Below, one piece after another: positions 18,493-26,880 of a stretch of DNA of 41,729 nt (within the stretch, counting starts at the first letter, position 1; every line of letters begins with the position of its first letter). The notes beneath the pieces were generated by a model. The model was given only the letters and a program-made list of their open reading frames with translations, did no database searches and was not told where the DNA came from. The translations under genes were made by a program, and so were the position numbers. Source of the stretch: Flavobacteriales bacterium UBA7430 (GTDB lineage Bacteria; Bacteroidota; Bacteroidia; Flavobacteriales; UBA7430); contig DLQO01000039.1 of NCBI GenBank assembly GCA_002478765.1, positions 46,019-87,747 of the forward strand, written 5' to 3'.

Positions 18493-20292
18493 ATGAATAA
18501 TTTAGATTACGGAATCATAGGGAATTGTAAAAGTGCCGCATTGGTCTCAAAATCAGGTTCTATCGACTGGTGTTGCTTACCTCAGTTTGATTCTCCTTCG
18601 GTATTTGGTAAGTTGTTGGATCCTGAAATTGGAGGGTCTTTTCATTTTGAAGTTGACGATTCATACACCATCAATCAGGGCTATATCGACAATACGGTCA
18701 TTTTAGTAACCTCTTTCAGTAATGGAACGGATGCTTTTGAAATCCATGATTTTATGCCCAGATATCACAAAGAAGGAGGGGCTTATCATGCACCACCTGA
18801 ATTTATTCGATACATCAAGTACATTTCTGGACAACCAAAAATTAAGGTGAAGTACGATCCGAAGTTGGAATATGCAAAGGGCGAGACCAATACTTTTGTT
18901 AAAGATGATTTTATTGTTAGTCTAACCAACAAGGAGGTTTACGACACCCTGTTTTTGTACACCGATTTAAATAAGGAAGCGATCGTAAATGAGGAGGTCC
19001 TCACACTCCGTGGAGATCATTTTTTCTTGGTGGGCTACAACGAAAAGTTATTTGTACCTTCTCTTGATATGGCCTTTTTAGAGCTGGAGCGAACCAAGGT
19101 ATACTGGCTCAATTGGATGGAGCGAACCCCCACCTACAAGAGCTACAATAAGGATATTGCGCGAAGTGCCATGACCCTGAAGCTTATGAGTTACGATAAG
19201 TCCGGAGCTATTTTAGCAGCGATTACGACTTCTTTACCCGAAACGATTGGAGAAGTCCGGAATTGGGATTATCGTTTCTGTTGGATTAGAGATGCTTCGA
19301 TGGTTGTAAAAGTTATGTCGAAGCTGGGACATAAAAATATAGCCAAACGTTATTTGCAGTTTGTGATCGATTTGATTCCGGATAAGGACGAGAAGCTACA
19401 AATCATGTACGGTATCAATGGCGAAAAAAACCTAACAGAAAACTTCTTAGAACATCTTTCTGGTTATGAAGGTTCAAAGCCCGTAAGAATCGGTAATGCT
19501 GCTTACATGCAAAAGCAGAATGATATTTACGGTATTCTTATGGACATGATTTACCAGTTGCTAACCAACTTTAGCAATGATATTGAAAATGGAGAGTCTC
19601 TATGGGGAATCACCAAAGGAATTGTTTGGGTCGTGAACAAGCATTGGCAAGAAGCTGATAAAGGTATTTGGGAGTTTCGATCTGAGGATCAACATTTCAC
19701 CTTTTCTAAGGTGTTGTGTTGGGTGGCGGTTGATAAGGCCATAAAAGTTGCGAAATTATTGAATAAAACCTCCAAGTTAGAAGCTTGGCAAGCTCTTGAA
19801 GAAAATATCAGAAAAGATATCATGGACAATGCATGGAGTGATAAGGCTCAAGCCTTTACCCAAGCATACGGTTCAGAAAGTTTAGATGCATCGGTTTTGT
19901 TGATGGAGTCCTATGATTTTATTGATGCTAAGCATCCTAAATACGTGAGTACGGTTAAGGCTATAGAACGAGAATTATCGAATGATGGATTGCTTTATCG
20001 CTACAAAAATCAAGATGATTTTGGTTTGCCATCCTCATCTTTCACGATATGTACGTTCTGGTTCATTAACAGTTTGTTTAAGATAGGGGAGGAGCAAAAG
20101 GCGGTTGCGCAGTTTGAAAAACTCTTGTCTTACAGCAATCATCTCGGATTATTTAGTGAAGATTTGGATTTTGAAACCAAACGTTTGTTGGGTAATTTCC
20201 CACAAGCATATTCTCATTTAGCATTAATAGAAACAGCCATTAATTTATCAAATACAACTCGAGAGGAAAAAGTGAGAGATGTATTGTCTTAG
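18493..20292 (+). CDS. Glycoside hydrolase family 15 protein (glucoamylase/trehalase-like)
   Basis: The 599-residue protein has an N-terminal beta-sandwich (about 1-210, MNNLDYGIIGNCKSAALVS) and an (alpha/alpha)6 catalytic domain. Family motifs are RNWDYRFCWIRDAS (about 256-269) and GIWEFR, with E394 as the expected general acid. It has no signal peptide, so it acts in the cytoplasm. GH15 enzymes of this cytoplasmic type include glucoamylases and trehalases. The divergent OtsAB fusion points to trehalose turnover. The SDR-type reductase follows 23 bp later on the same strand. Substrate choice between trehalose and alpha-glucans is not decided by sequence. Confidence 0.9.
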   Translation: MNNLDYGIIGNCKSAALVSKSGSIDWCCLPQFDSPSVFGKLLDPEIGGSFHFEVDDSYTINQGYIDNTVILVTSFSNGTDAFEIHDFMPRYHKEGGAYHAPPEFIRYIKYISGQPKIKVKYDPKLEYAKGETNTFVKDDFIVSLTNKEVYDTLFLYTDLNKEAIVNEEVLTLRGDHFFLVGYNEKLFVPSLDMAFLELERTKVYWLNWMERTPTYKSYNKDIARSAMTLKLMSYDKSGAILAAITTSLPETIGEVRNWDYRFCWIRDASMVVKVMSKLGHKNIAKRYLQFVIDLIPDKDEKLQIMYGINGEKNLTENFLEHLSGYEGSKPVRIGNAAYMQKQNDIYGILMDMIYQLLTNFSNDIENGESLWGITKGIVWVVNKHWQEADKGIWEFRSEDQHFTFSKVLCWVAVDKAIKVAKLLNKTSKLEAWQALEENIRKDIMDNAWSDKAQAFTQAYGSESLDASVLLMESYDFIDAKHPKYVSTVKAIERELSNDGLLYRYKNQDDFGLPSSSFTICTFWFINSLFKIGEEQKAVAQFEKLLSYSNHLGLFSEDLDFETKRLLGNFPQAYSHLALIETAINLSNTTREEKVRDVLS

Positions 20293-20315
20293 TCATCCTA
20301 AAAAGTAAAACCCCT

Positions 20316-21332
20316 ATGAAAAAAGTATTTTTAACCGGAGTTTCCGGTTATATCGGATTGCATTGTGCCGCTGAGCTCATCAAGAGTGGTTATTTAGTGA
20401 AAGGTTCTGTAAGGAGTTTGTCCAAAAAAGAAGAAGTGTTGGAGGCTCTAAGCGGCGTTGTTGATGTTGAGGGAAAGCTTGATTTTTGTGAGTTGAACCT
20501 GCTTGAAGATCATGGATGGGATGAAGCGATGCAGGGTTGTGACTTCCTCATGCATGTAGCTTCTCCTTTTTACAGCAGACAGCCTAAGGACGAAAATGTT
20601 TTAATAAAACCTGCCGTTGAAGGGACAATGCGCGCCCTATCTGCCGCAAAAAAAGCTGGAATTACCCGTGTGGTACTTACGTCTTCAATGGTCGCGATGT
20701 TAGGTGATTGTTCTAGATCTTCTGAGCTTAATGAAAGCGCTTGGACCGATGTGAATGCCAAGCGAGTTACCGCCTACATAAAAAGCAAAACCATCGCTGA
20801 GAAGAGTGCCTGGAACTTTGTGAATTCGCAACCAGAAAGCTCAAAAATGGAATTGGTAACCGTTCACCCCGGACCGGTTTATGGCCCTCCACTGAATGGG
20901 AATCTGTCTGGTGAGTCGATGACGATGTTTAAGGACTTGTTGCTGGGTAAAATGCCTATGGTTCCCAAAGCAGGAATCAATATGTCTGATGTTAGAGATG
21001 TCGCTCAGATCCATGTGAAGGCTTTGGAAACTGAAAATGCTGCGGGGCATCGGTTTATCGTTGGAACAGAAAATGCCCACTCTTTCAAAGAGCTTGCTGA
21101 GATGCTTCAATCAAAAGGTTATGACAAAGTAAGTTCTAAGGAAGCTCCTAACTTTATGATTAAATTCATGGCAAACTTCAGTAGTGATATGAGAGGAATG
21201 CTTCCTTTTGTGGGTAATACATTTAGCGCAGATGTGAGCCTTACGATGAAAACCTTCAATTGGAAACCGATTACTCTTGAGAAAATCATCGTGGATACGG
21301 CCAAATCTATTGAAGCGATTTTACAGAAATAA
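20316..21332 (+). CDS. NAD(P)-dependent epimerase/dihydroflavonol-4-reductase-like protein
   Basis: The 338-residue protein is an extended SDR. It has the glycine-rich motif TGVSGYIG at residues 7-14, a catalytic serine in LTSSMVAM, the YIKSK active-site tyrosine/lysine, VHPGPVYGP, and the DVRDVAQIHVKALE segment typical of dihydroflavonol-4-reductase relatives. Bacterial members reduce diverse aldehydes or ketones and the substrate here is unknown. It lies 23 bp downstream of the GH15 gene and is probably co-transcribed. A bidirectional terminator follows. Confidence 0.87.
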   Translation: MKKVFLTGVSGYIGLHCAAELIKSGYLVKGSVRSLSKKEEVLEALSGVVDVEGKLDFCELNLLEDHGWDEAMQGCDFLMHVASPFYSRQPKDENVLIKPAVEGTMRALSAAKKAGITRVVLTSSMVAMLGDCSRSSELNESAWTDVNAKRVTAYIKSKTIAEKSAWNFVNSQPESSKMELVTVHPGPVYGPPLNGNLSGESMTMFKDLLLGKMPMVPKAGINMSDVRDVAQIHVKALETENAAGHRFIVGTENAHSFKELAEMLQSKGYDKVSSKEAPNFMIKFMANFSSDMRGMLPFVGNTFSADVSLTMKTFNWKPITLEKIIVDTAKSIEAILQK

Positions 21333-21346
21333 ATTTGAATGGACCA

Positions 21347-21376
21347 AAAAAAAACGGCTTGATGGCCGTTTTTTTT
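21347..21376. terminator. Bidirectional intrinsic terminator
   Basis: The arm AAAAAAAACGGC (21347-21358) pairs perfectly with GCCGTTTTTTTT (21365-21376) around a 6-nt loop. It serves the reductase gene from the left and the tpx end of the metal operon from the right. Confidence 0.9.
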
Positions 21377-21409
21377 GTTTTAGAGATACCTGAATGAGGT
21401 TTGTTTCAT

Positions 21410-21907
21410 CTATAAACTGTTTAATGCAGCCTCATAATTAGGCTCTTCAGTCGTTTCGGCAACCTGCTCGTTATAGATTACTTGACCACTTGAGTTGATG
21501 ATTACAATGCTTCTCGAGTTTAATCCGGCAAGAGGACCATCCACGATGTCTAAGCCATAGTCTTTACCAAACTGTCCGGTTTTAAAGTCAGACAGCATGA
21601 CTACATTTTCGATGCCTTCAGCCCCACAAAATCGTTTTTGTGCAAAGGGTAAGTCTCTAGATATACACAGTATTGTGGTGTTCTCAAGGCCTGATGCTGC
21701 CTTGTTAAAGTTTCTAACGGAAGCAGCACATGTGCCCGTGTCTACACTTGGGAAAATGTTTAACACCAGATTCTGACCTTTGTAGTCTTGTAGTGTTTTT
21801 GTTGATAGGTCTCCTGCAATGAGTTCAAAATTCTTAGCCGAAGTTCCGGTCGTTGGTAGGGACCCACTCGTGTTTATTGGGTTTCCTTTGAGAGTAATTT
21901 TTGTCAT
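21410..21907 (-). CDS. tpx: Thiol peroxidase Tpx
   Basis: Tpx is an atypical 2-Cys peroxiredoxin that reduces hydroperoxides with thioredoxin. I chose the ATG at 21907 (MTKITLKG) rather than the upstream in-frame ATG at 21946. With this start the 165-residue length fits the family and the peroxidatic cysteine is C60 (DTGTCAASVR) and the resolving cysteine C94 (KRFCGAEG), nearly the E. coli numbering. It lies 55 bp after the Fur-family gene on the same strand and may be the last gene of the operon starting at 25262, or have its own promoter. Oxidative-stress genes often neighbour metal regulators. Confidence 0.93.
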   Translation of the reverse strand: MTKITLKGNPINTSGSLPTTGTSAKNFELIAGDLSTKTLQDYKGQNLVLNIFPSVDTGTCAASVRNFNKAASGLENTTILCISRDLPFAQKRFCGAEGIENVVMLSDFKTGQFGKDYGLDIVDGPLAGLNSRSIVIINSSGQVIYNEQVAETTEEPNYEAALNSL

Positions 21908-21962
21908 GATGGTTTGGGTGTAATCGATTAAGTTTTCAATCAGCACTTCAGGTGCTTTTCAT

Positions 21963-22376
21963 TTATTGGCAAAGGTCGCACATTCCTTCCATATGAATTG
22001 AAACTTTATTTATTTCATAACTTGGAAGGGCTATTTTTATAGCTTCATCAAGCTCCAGGCAACTTACGATGTTACATTTCGTGCATTTAAAGTGCGCATG
22101 ATCGTGTTTGTGTGTATTTGTATTGCAACTTTTCCCACAAATAGCGTAATAAATTTCATTGTTTTCTTGAAAAGCTTTGTGTATAATCCCTTTATCGAGG
22201 AGTGATTCTAGCGTTCTGTAAAGTGTTACCCGGTCAATCGGCTGCATTTGTTTTTGAATTGCAGAATGACGCATGGCAGAGCCATATGCGAACATCTTAT
22301 CCAGTAAGTTTAGCCGGGTATTTGTTGCTTTAAGGCTTCTTTTTCGAAGCAGCTCCTTGATTTGTATGAGATCCAA
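21963..22376 (-). CDS. Fur-family metalloregulator, probably Zur
   Basis: The 137-residue protein has an N-terminal winged helix (about 1-80) with the recognition region DRVTLYRTLESLL. The C-terminal metal-binding part holds a His-rich stretch (HKHDHAHFKC, about 89-98), the pair C98-x2-C101 and a final C133-x2-C136. The cysteine pairs are the structural zinc site of the Fur family. I favour Zur because the gene sits 8 bp after a TonB receptor gene in an operon whose first gene encodes a His-rich lipoprotein and whose promoter carries a palindrome. Sequence alone cannot separate Zur from Fur or PerR with certainty; the adjacent tpx leaves PerR as an alternative. Confidence 0.85.
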   Translation of the reverse strand: MDLIQIKELLRKRSLKATNTRLNLLDKMFAYGSAMRHSAIQKQMQPIDRVTLYRTLESLLDKGIIHKAFQENNEIYYAICGKSCNTNTHKHDHAHFKCTKCNIVSCLELDEAIKIALPSYEINKVSIHMEGMCDLCQ

Positions 22377-22384
22377 AGGGTAAA

Positions 22385-24712
22385 TTAAAATTTAAAGTTA
22401 AGACCCAGCGTTGCGCTCAATCCAATGTCGTCAGCAAAATATCTGTGTCTGTTCAAGTACTCTCTGTATTTGGTGTTGAACAAGTTCTCAATTTTGATAA
22501 AGCAATTTAAATAATGATTTGGGAATACCAAGCGCGAAGATACTTTTAATCCCAAGAGGTTGTATGTCGATGGTGCTGGACTATAATCCTGTGTGGAAAG
22601 GATGTTGTTTTGTTTGAAGACCGTCTTGTTGTTTATGTCAATCTCAAATTCTTCAGCACGAACGTTTTCAAACAGATTTATAGATCGATCAAACTGGTAT
22701 TTTAAACTGGTAAATAAATTGTTTGATGGAAGTGATATGAGGGGCTCATTATTGGATGTGTCCTTACCGCGAAGAAAACTATAGCGAATGATTCCTTGTA
22801 TGGAATTTCGGATGGTGATTTCACTTGAAAAGTCAAATCCATATATCCGAGCATGGGTTTGCTCGTATTTAAAATAGGGGAAAGCACCACGAATGGTCAG
22901 TTTCATCTCGTTTTGGGGCTTTAAGAAAATATAATTTTCAAAACTTTGATGGAACGCTAGGGCGCTAAGCGAGAATTTTGTGCTTGGCACCCACTTGTAT
23001 TCTAGGGTGTTTTTAAACGCTTTTTCGGTTTTCAGATGGATGTCTCCATCTTCTATAGCGCTTACTCCTTGATGTACACCACTACTAAATAATTCGTTGA
23101 TTCCCGGGTTCCGGGTTGCATAACCGGTGTTGAATAAAAGGGATTGGTTTTTTGATAAATCAAATTTAAAGGAGGATGCTGCACTGAGGTTGTGAAAATT
23201 ATTTCGGAATCTCTTCGATGTTCTTGGTATCGTATTCTGGATGGCTACAATGTTTTGATTTTCTATGTCGTATCGAAGGCCCATGTTGATCAGTAAAAAA
23301 CCTTTCTTTTTAGATGCAACACCAAACAGACCTCCTTTAAAGGATATGTAATCGGGGATTAAGGGCGATGTTTTTGTTTCAGGATTGTTTGTGTTATCGG
23401 AAATGATGTTTTGATTTCCGAGGGTTAACTTCCAGGAATTTTTCATTTTCCGGGTGTATTTCACTTCGGTATTCAATGTGTTTTGAAGTAAGCTGAGCAT
23501 GGGTAAATCACTCCTGCCACCACGCCTGATGTCAAATTCTTTTCTGTTGTTTTGTTGGGCAGCGATAATGAATTTTAGTTCTTCATCCTCATTGATAAGA
23601 TACGTAGCGTCCAGTTTGGCCAAATGATGAGCAACCTTTTGCATGGGGGCGTTAATTTTGTAGCTAAAGTCCTCTTCTGTAAAAAAGGGAACGTCTCGAC
23701 TCAGGCCTCTTTTTAGGTCGGTTAAATTTCCAATGTGAGCCCCTCTTAACACCCCTAGGTTGGTGTTAAATGTACTCCCGTAAAAGTTGAGGAAAAAGCG
23801 TTCACCCCACGATTTTTCCAATTGAATGGAAAAGTTTGCCTCTTCAACTCCGGTATTCCTCAGGTAGTAGTCTGATGTTTTCTTATCCCCGTATTTTTTC
23901 AGTGTCCCATTGATTCGCCAAGCCAATTTGGGCGTGTATTTTTCCAATTGGATGTTCAGATTGTTTCCTCGCCCGTTGGTTTCGAAGGCGTAATTTACAT
24001 ATCCGTGAAGATGAGGTTCATGCGCAATTTTTTTGGATTCCATAAGGATAACACTCCCTAGGTTTCCTCCCCCATAGCCAATGGCATTTGCGCCTTTTAT
24101 GATGGTAATTCTATTTGAGCTGAGAGGATCTATTTCTGGAGCGTGGTCTTTGCCCCACTGTTGGCCAGATTGAATGATGCCGTTATTGATGATGCTGAGT
24201 CGATTCCCAAATAAACCGTGAACAATCGGTTTTGATAGGCTGCTTCCACTTTTTAGTAGGGATACTCCCGTTTCATTTTCAATCAGCCCTCCTAGGTTTT
24301 TTGTCAAATTTTCCTCAATCGTTTTCTTACTGATGCTCAGGCTGGGTTGGTTGATGTGTCCTGTTTTTTGCTCATCCAGATGAACAATCCCTAAAGAACT
24401 GATGGTGTGGGATAAATCAATGTGTAAGACAGTGTCTTGAGTCAGATTGATATGGAATTTTTTGGGCTCACATCCAATGTGAGAAAAGACGATATGGTAT
24501 TCTCCTTCACATAAATTGTAAAGTGAAAAAAGACCTCTTTCATCGGTACAACAACCGTTAGAAGTCTCCGTAACAAAAATATTTACATCGGATAGGGGCA
24601 GATGCGTCCCAAGGTCAAAAACAGACCCTTCAATAGAATAAGTGCAATCTTGAGCTTTTACACTCAAAATTGCACTAAAAAGTAAAAATAATTTGAATAA
24701 TCTATTCAACAT
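22385..24712 (-). CDS. TonB-dependent receptor, probable zinc/metal importer
   Basis: The 775-residue outer-membrane protein has a signal peptide (about 1-20), a carboxypeptidase-like domain (about 24-96, IEGSVFDLGTHLPLSDVNI), a plug domain (about 118-228, ETGVSLLKSGSS and QQWGKDHAPEIDPL) and a beta barrel that ends with phenylalanine (LGLNFKF). It imports a ligand using TonB energy. The His-containing plug segment and the context (His-rich lipoprotein, Zur-like repressor, palindrome upstream) support a metal, most likely zinc, rather than a glycan; no SusD gene is adjacent. Its start overlaps the lipoprotein gene by 11 bp and the repressor gene follows 8 bp later. Confidence 0.88.
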   Translation of the reverse strand: MLNRLFKLFLLFSAILSVKAQDCTYSIEGSVFDLGTHLPLSDVNIFVTETSNGCCTDERGLFSLYNLCEGEYHIVFSHIGCEPKKFHINLTQDTVLHIDLSHTISSLGIVHLDEQKTGHINQPSLSISKKTIEENLTKNLGGLIENETGVSLLKSGSSLSKPIVHGLFGNRLSIINNGIIQSGQQWGKDHAPEIDPLSSNRITIIKGANAIGYGGGNLGSVILMESKKIAHEPHLHGYVNYAFETNGRGNNLNIQLEKYTPKLAWRINGTLKKYGDKKTSDYYLRNTGVEEANFSIQLEKSWGERFFLNFYGSTFNTNLGVLRGAHIGNLTDLKRGLSRDVPFFTEEDFSYKINAPMQKVAHHLAKLDATYLINEDEELKFIIAAQQNNRKEFDIRRGGRSDLPMLSLLQNTLNTEVKYTRKMKNSWKLTLGNQNIISDNTNNPETKTSPLIPDYISFKGGLFGVASKKKGFLLINMGLRYDIENQNIVAIQNTIPRTSKRFRNNFHNLSAASSFKFDLSKNQSLLFNTGYATRNPGINELFSSGVHQGVSAIEDGDIHLKTEKAFKNTLEYKWVPSTKFSLSALAFHQSFENYIFLKPQNEMKLTIRGAFPYFKYEQTHARIYGFDFSSEITIRNSIQGIIRYSFLRGKDTSNNEPLISLPSNNLFTSLKYQFDRSINLFENVRAEEFEIDINNKTVFKQNNILSTQDYSPAPSTYNLLGLKVSSRLVFPNHYLNCFIKIENLFNTKYREYLNRHRYFADDIGLSATLGLNFKF

Positions 24713-25262
24713 TTACATCAAAAGTAACTTCTATGTCTGTTTCTCCTCCTGCATTGGCAATATCTCCAGTAGAAACATTTGCTCCAGATTTGTTAGGCTC
24801 GTGAAGAAGTGTAACCAAAATTGTTCCTGATCCAGCGTCTCCAGTTTTCAATTCATTTGTCTGTCCTATAGGCTTTCCATCGGCATCTTGGTCGGTATAT
24901 GTCAAGGTTAAACCGTCAACAGTTGATGTGAAAAAGAATTGATGATCCTCATCCTCTTCAAGAATTTCAAGTGTCACATCTTCTACATCTTCTGGGTTTG
25001 ACTCGTTAAGAATTTCAATAGAACCAGCATAGGTTGTGTTTGCTTTTAATGTTCCTCCAGTGATTGTTGGTTCATTTCCACCTTCACCATCTAAGTCGAT
25101 GAATCTTAAGGCTACCGTATCAGCACCTTCAGCCGTTAGCGTAAAGGTTAATGTAGTCATTACTTCATGTTCGTTGTGCACGTGCGCGTGGTCTTTTTCA
25201 CAAGATGAAAAAATTAAGGCTCCTAAAGCTACGCTTGCCAATAGGCTTTTGTTCGTTTTCAT
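24702..25262 (-). CDS. His-rich lipoprotein of the putative zinc operon
   Basis: The 186-residue protein has a lipoprotein signal peptide with lipobox cysteine C21 (IFSSC). It is followed at once by EKDHAHVHNEHE, a segment with four histidines and several acidic residues, suitable for metal binding. The rest (about 33-186) is an acidic beta-rich domain with LTFTLTAEG, FTSTVDGLTLTY and ETDIEVTFDVNVE. I do not recognise a named family. It is the first gene of the run lipoprotein, TonB receptor, Fur-type regulator, tpx, and overlaps the receptor gene by 11 bp. A role as a surface or periplasmic metal-capture partner of the receptor is inferred. Confidence 0.7.
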   Translation of the reverse strand: MKTNKSLLASVALGALIFSSCEKDHAHVHNEHEVMTTLTFTLTAEGADTVALRFIDLDGEGGNEPTITGGTLKANTTYAGSIEILNESNPEDVEDVTLEILEEDEDHQFFFTSTVDGLTLTYTDQDADGKPIGQTNELKTGDAGSGTILVTLLHEPNKSGANVSTGDIANAGGETDIEVTFDVNVE

Positions 25263-25288
25263 ATTTATTTTTTTAATGTTTTACGGGG

Positions 25289-25296
25289 CAAATATA
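25289..25296 (-). promoter_or_regulatory. -7 promoter element of the metal operon
   Basis: On the minus strand this reads TATATTTG, an exact TAnnTTTG match, 26 bp before the lipoprotein ATG. The palindrome at 25304-25322 lies immediately upstream, in the -33 zone. Confidence 0.65.
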
Positions 25297-25303
25297 TCAA
25301 TTT

Positions 25304-25322
25304 AATGCAACAATGTTGCATT
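25304..25322. promoter_or_regulatory. Perfect 9-1-9 palindrome, probable Zur/Fur-type operator
   Basis: AATGCAACA-A-TGTTGCATT is a perfect inverted repeat with a one-base centre, the size and symmetry expected of Fur-family sites. It is 42 bp upstream of the operon that encodes a Fur-family protein and overlaps the promoter, consistent with autorepression when metal is plentiful. Confidence 0.75.
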
Positions 25323-25363
25323 TGATTTGATTATTTTCGAAAAAGCAGGGCAATGTTTTTTAA

Positions 25364-26128
25364 TCAATTTAATTTTTTTCGAATCCCAATAAAAACAAGA
25401 ATAAAGGCTGTGTATCCAAGGAAGAAAGGGAGGATAATGGCCTTTAGTTTCAGTATAAGAAACACCGCAATTACCAGCAGTTGGAAGCCCAGACCAAAGG
25501 TCGAAAGAATCGTCATGAACCACTTGGGCAAAGCTCTACCCTCATTTGCCTTGGGGTCTAGTGTGTAGATGATTTTATCAAACAGTCCGTAAAGGACTTT
25601 GTAAATGGCAAAAAGAAGGTTCACGTGTTTTTGTTTCTCTCCTTTTAATGCAACAGGTGTTTTGTCCTCAAAAATTCTACTGGTTGTGTCGCCATTGCAT
25701 TTATTTCGTAAAATCACATAATAATAGTTGTACAGGGTGCCTTGTAACTGCAGTCCAATAAAAGCCATAGCGCACAACCAAAATTCCGTATCAGAGATGT
25801 GAGCTATGATTCCAAAAAACAAGGCATTCAGGATGATGTCAGCGATAGAGTCAAGATAACGACCTGTGTAAGAGGGTTTGTTTTTCGCTCGTGCCAATTC
25901 CCCATCTGCAGCGTCTAAGATGGATTTTAGGATTAAAAAAAAGGCAGCGTATTCATAGCGCCCCTCAATCATGCAATAACAAGCAGCAAGGCCTGAGACA
26001 ATAAACGCTAAGGTGACATGTATGGGGGTGAATGAGGTCTCTTTTAAGCCGTTAGCAATTTTTACAGCTACAGGTCTTCCATAGTCTGAAAGATCAATAA
26101 ATTTGTGAGTTTTGGGTAATTTAGACAT
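25364..26128 (-). CDS. CDP-alcohol phosphatidyltransferase family protein
   Basis: The 254-residue membrane protein has the full family motif D-x2-DG-x2-AR-x8-G-x3-D-x3-D, seen as DAADGELAR, then G, D and D in GRYLDSIAD (about 91-117). About six hydrophobic segments follow. The family transfers a phosphatidyl group from CDP-diacylglycerol to an alcohol such as glycerol-3-phosphate, inositol or serine. The acceptor cannot be told. It uses the product of CdsA encoded at 900-1697. The gene is between the metal-operon promoter and pyrE; the terminator at 26194-26216 separates it from pyrE. Confidence 0.9.
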   Translation of the reverse strand: MSKLPKTHKFIDLSDYGRPVAVKIANGLKETSFTPIHVTLAFIVSGLAACYCMIEGRYEYAAFFLILKSILDAADGELARAKNKPSYTGRYLDSIADIILNALFFGIIAHISDTEFWLCAMAFIGLQLQGTLYNYYYVILRNKCNGDTTSRIFEDKTPVALKGEKQKHVNLLFAIYKVLYGLFDKIIYTLDPKANEGRALPKWFMTILSTFGLGFQLLVIAVFLILKLKAIILPFFLGYTAFILVFIGIRKKLN

Positions 26129-26193
26129 GTATGGTTTCTATCAATTTGACAGGAATATACCAATAAGGTGTGACTTGAGTCCGTTTAAGGCGG

Positions 26194-26216
26194 AAAAACG
26201 GTTCTTTAGAGCCGTT
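26194..26216 (-). terminator. Intrinsic terminator of pyrE
   Basis: AACGGTTC (26197-26204) pairs with GAGCCGTT (26209-26216) around TTTA, with one G.T wobble. On the minus strand the hairpin is followed by a T-run. It lies just after the pyrE stop. Confidence 0.75.
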
Positions 26217-26220
26217 AGTG

Positions 26221-26868
26221 TTATTTTTTAGGAGACCATTGGTCAGGTGCTACACGCCAATTTTTTAGCGCTTCAGCTTCTTCATCGGATATGTATCCGG
26301 TATCCATAGCCTGTTCAATGAGATTGTCATAATCACTCAAGGTGATTAACTCACAGTTTGCTTGTTTGAAGTTTTCTGCAGATAAATCAAACCCATAGGT
26401 AAAGATGGCGGCCATACCATTTACGGTGCAACCAATATCCTCTAGGGCTTTAACAGCCTTTAGGGAGCTGCCTCCCGTGCTGATTAAATCTTCAATCACA
26501 ACGACACTCTGGCCGCTTTCGATAAGACCTTCAATTTGGTTTTTTCTTCCGTGCTTTTTTGGCTCAGGACGAACGTATACAAAAGGAAGTCCCAATTCTT
26601 GTGCCACCAATATACCGTGTGCAATAGCTCCAGAAGCGACACCAGCTATGGCGTCAGGCTTTCCAAAATGCTCAACAATGGCATCGGCCATTTTTTCTCG
26701 GATGTATGTTCGAGTTTGATGGTGGGAAAGGGTAATTCTGTTGTCACAGTAAATCGGGGAGTTCCATCCCGAAGCCCAAGTAAAAGGATTATTCGGTTGT
26801 AATTTTATTGCTTTAATTTGCAATAGAAACTCGGCGGTTTTTTTTGCTGTATCCTTATTTAAAATCAT
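26221..26868 (-). CDS. pyrE: Orotate phosphoribosyltransferase
   Basis: PyrE makes orotidine-5'-phosphate from orotate and PRPP in pyrimidine synthesis. I chose the ATG at 26868 (MILNKDTAKK), giving 215 residues, as the 24 residues before it do not match the family and would run into the divergent NUDIX gene. Motifs are FTWASGWNSPIYCDNR, GVASGAIAHG, the catalytic-loop Lys region RPEPKKHGRKNQIEG and the PRPP loop VVVIEDLISTGGSS. A TAnnTTTG element immediately upstream implies a very short or absent leader. Confidence 0.95.
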   Translation of the reverse strand: MILNKDTAKKTAEFLLQIKAIKLQPNNPFTWASGWNSPIYCDNRITLSHHQTRTYIREKMADAIVEHFGKPDAIAGVASGAIAHGILVAQELGLPFVYVRPEPKKHGRKNQIEGLIESGQSVVVIEDLISTGGSSLKAVKALEDIGCTVNGMAAIFTYGFDLSAENFKQANCELITLSDYDNLIEQAMDTGYISDEEAEALKNWRVAPDQWSPKK

Positions 26869-26872
26869 CCTG

Positions 26873-26880
26873 CAAATGTA
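26873..26880 (-). promoter_or_regulatory. -7 promoter element of pyrE, overlapping the NUDIX start codon
   Basis: On the minus strand this reads TACATTTG followed by CA, an exact TAnnTTTG match only 4 bp before the pyrE ATG. The same bases contain the ATG (26876-26878) of the divergent NUDIX gene. Confidence 0.55.

Noticed and set aside
21908..21946. N-terminal extension of tpx by 13 residues
   Set aside because: The extension does not fit Tpx, and only the shorter start places the two cysteines at the family positions (60 and 94).
21910..21962. Hairpin AGCAC-TTCAG-GTGCT between the Fur-type gene and tpx
   Set aside because: The stem has only five pairs and no T-run on the minus strand, so it is not a convincing terminator.
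22385..24712. SusC-like glycan transporter
   Set aside because: No SusD gene lies next to it, and the repressor, His-rich lipoprotein and palindrome point to a metal.
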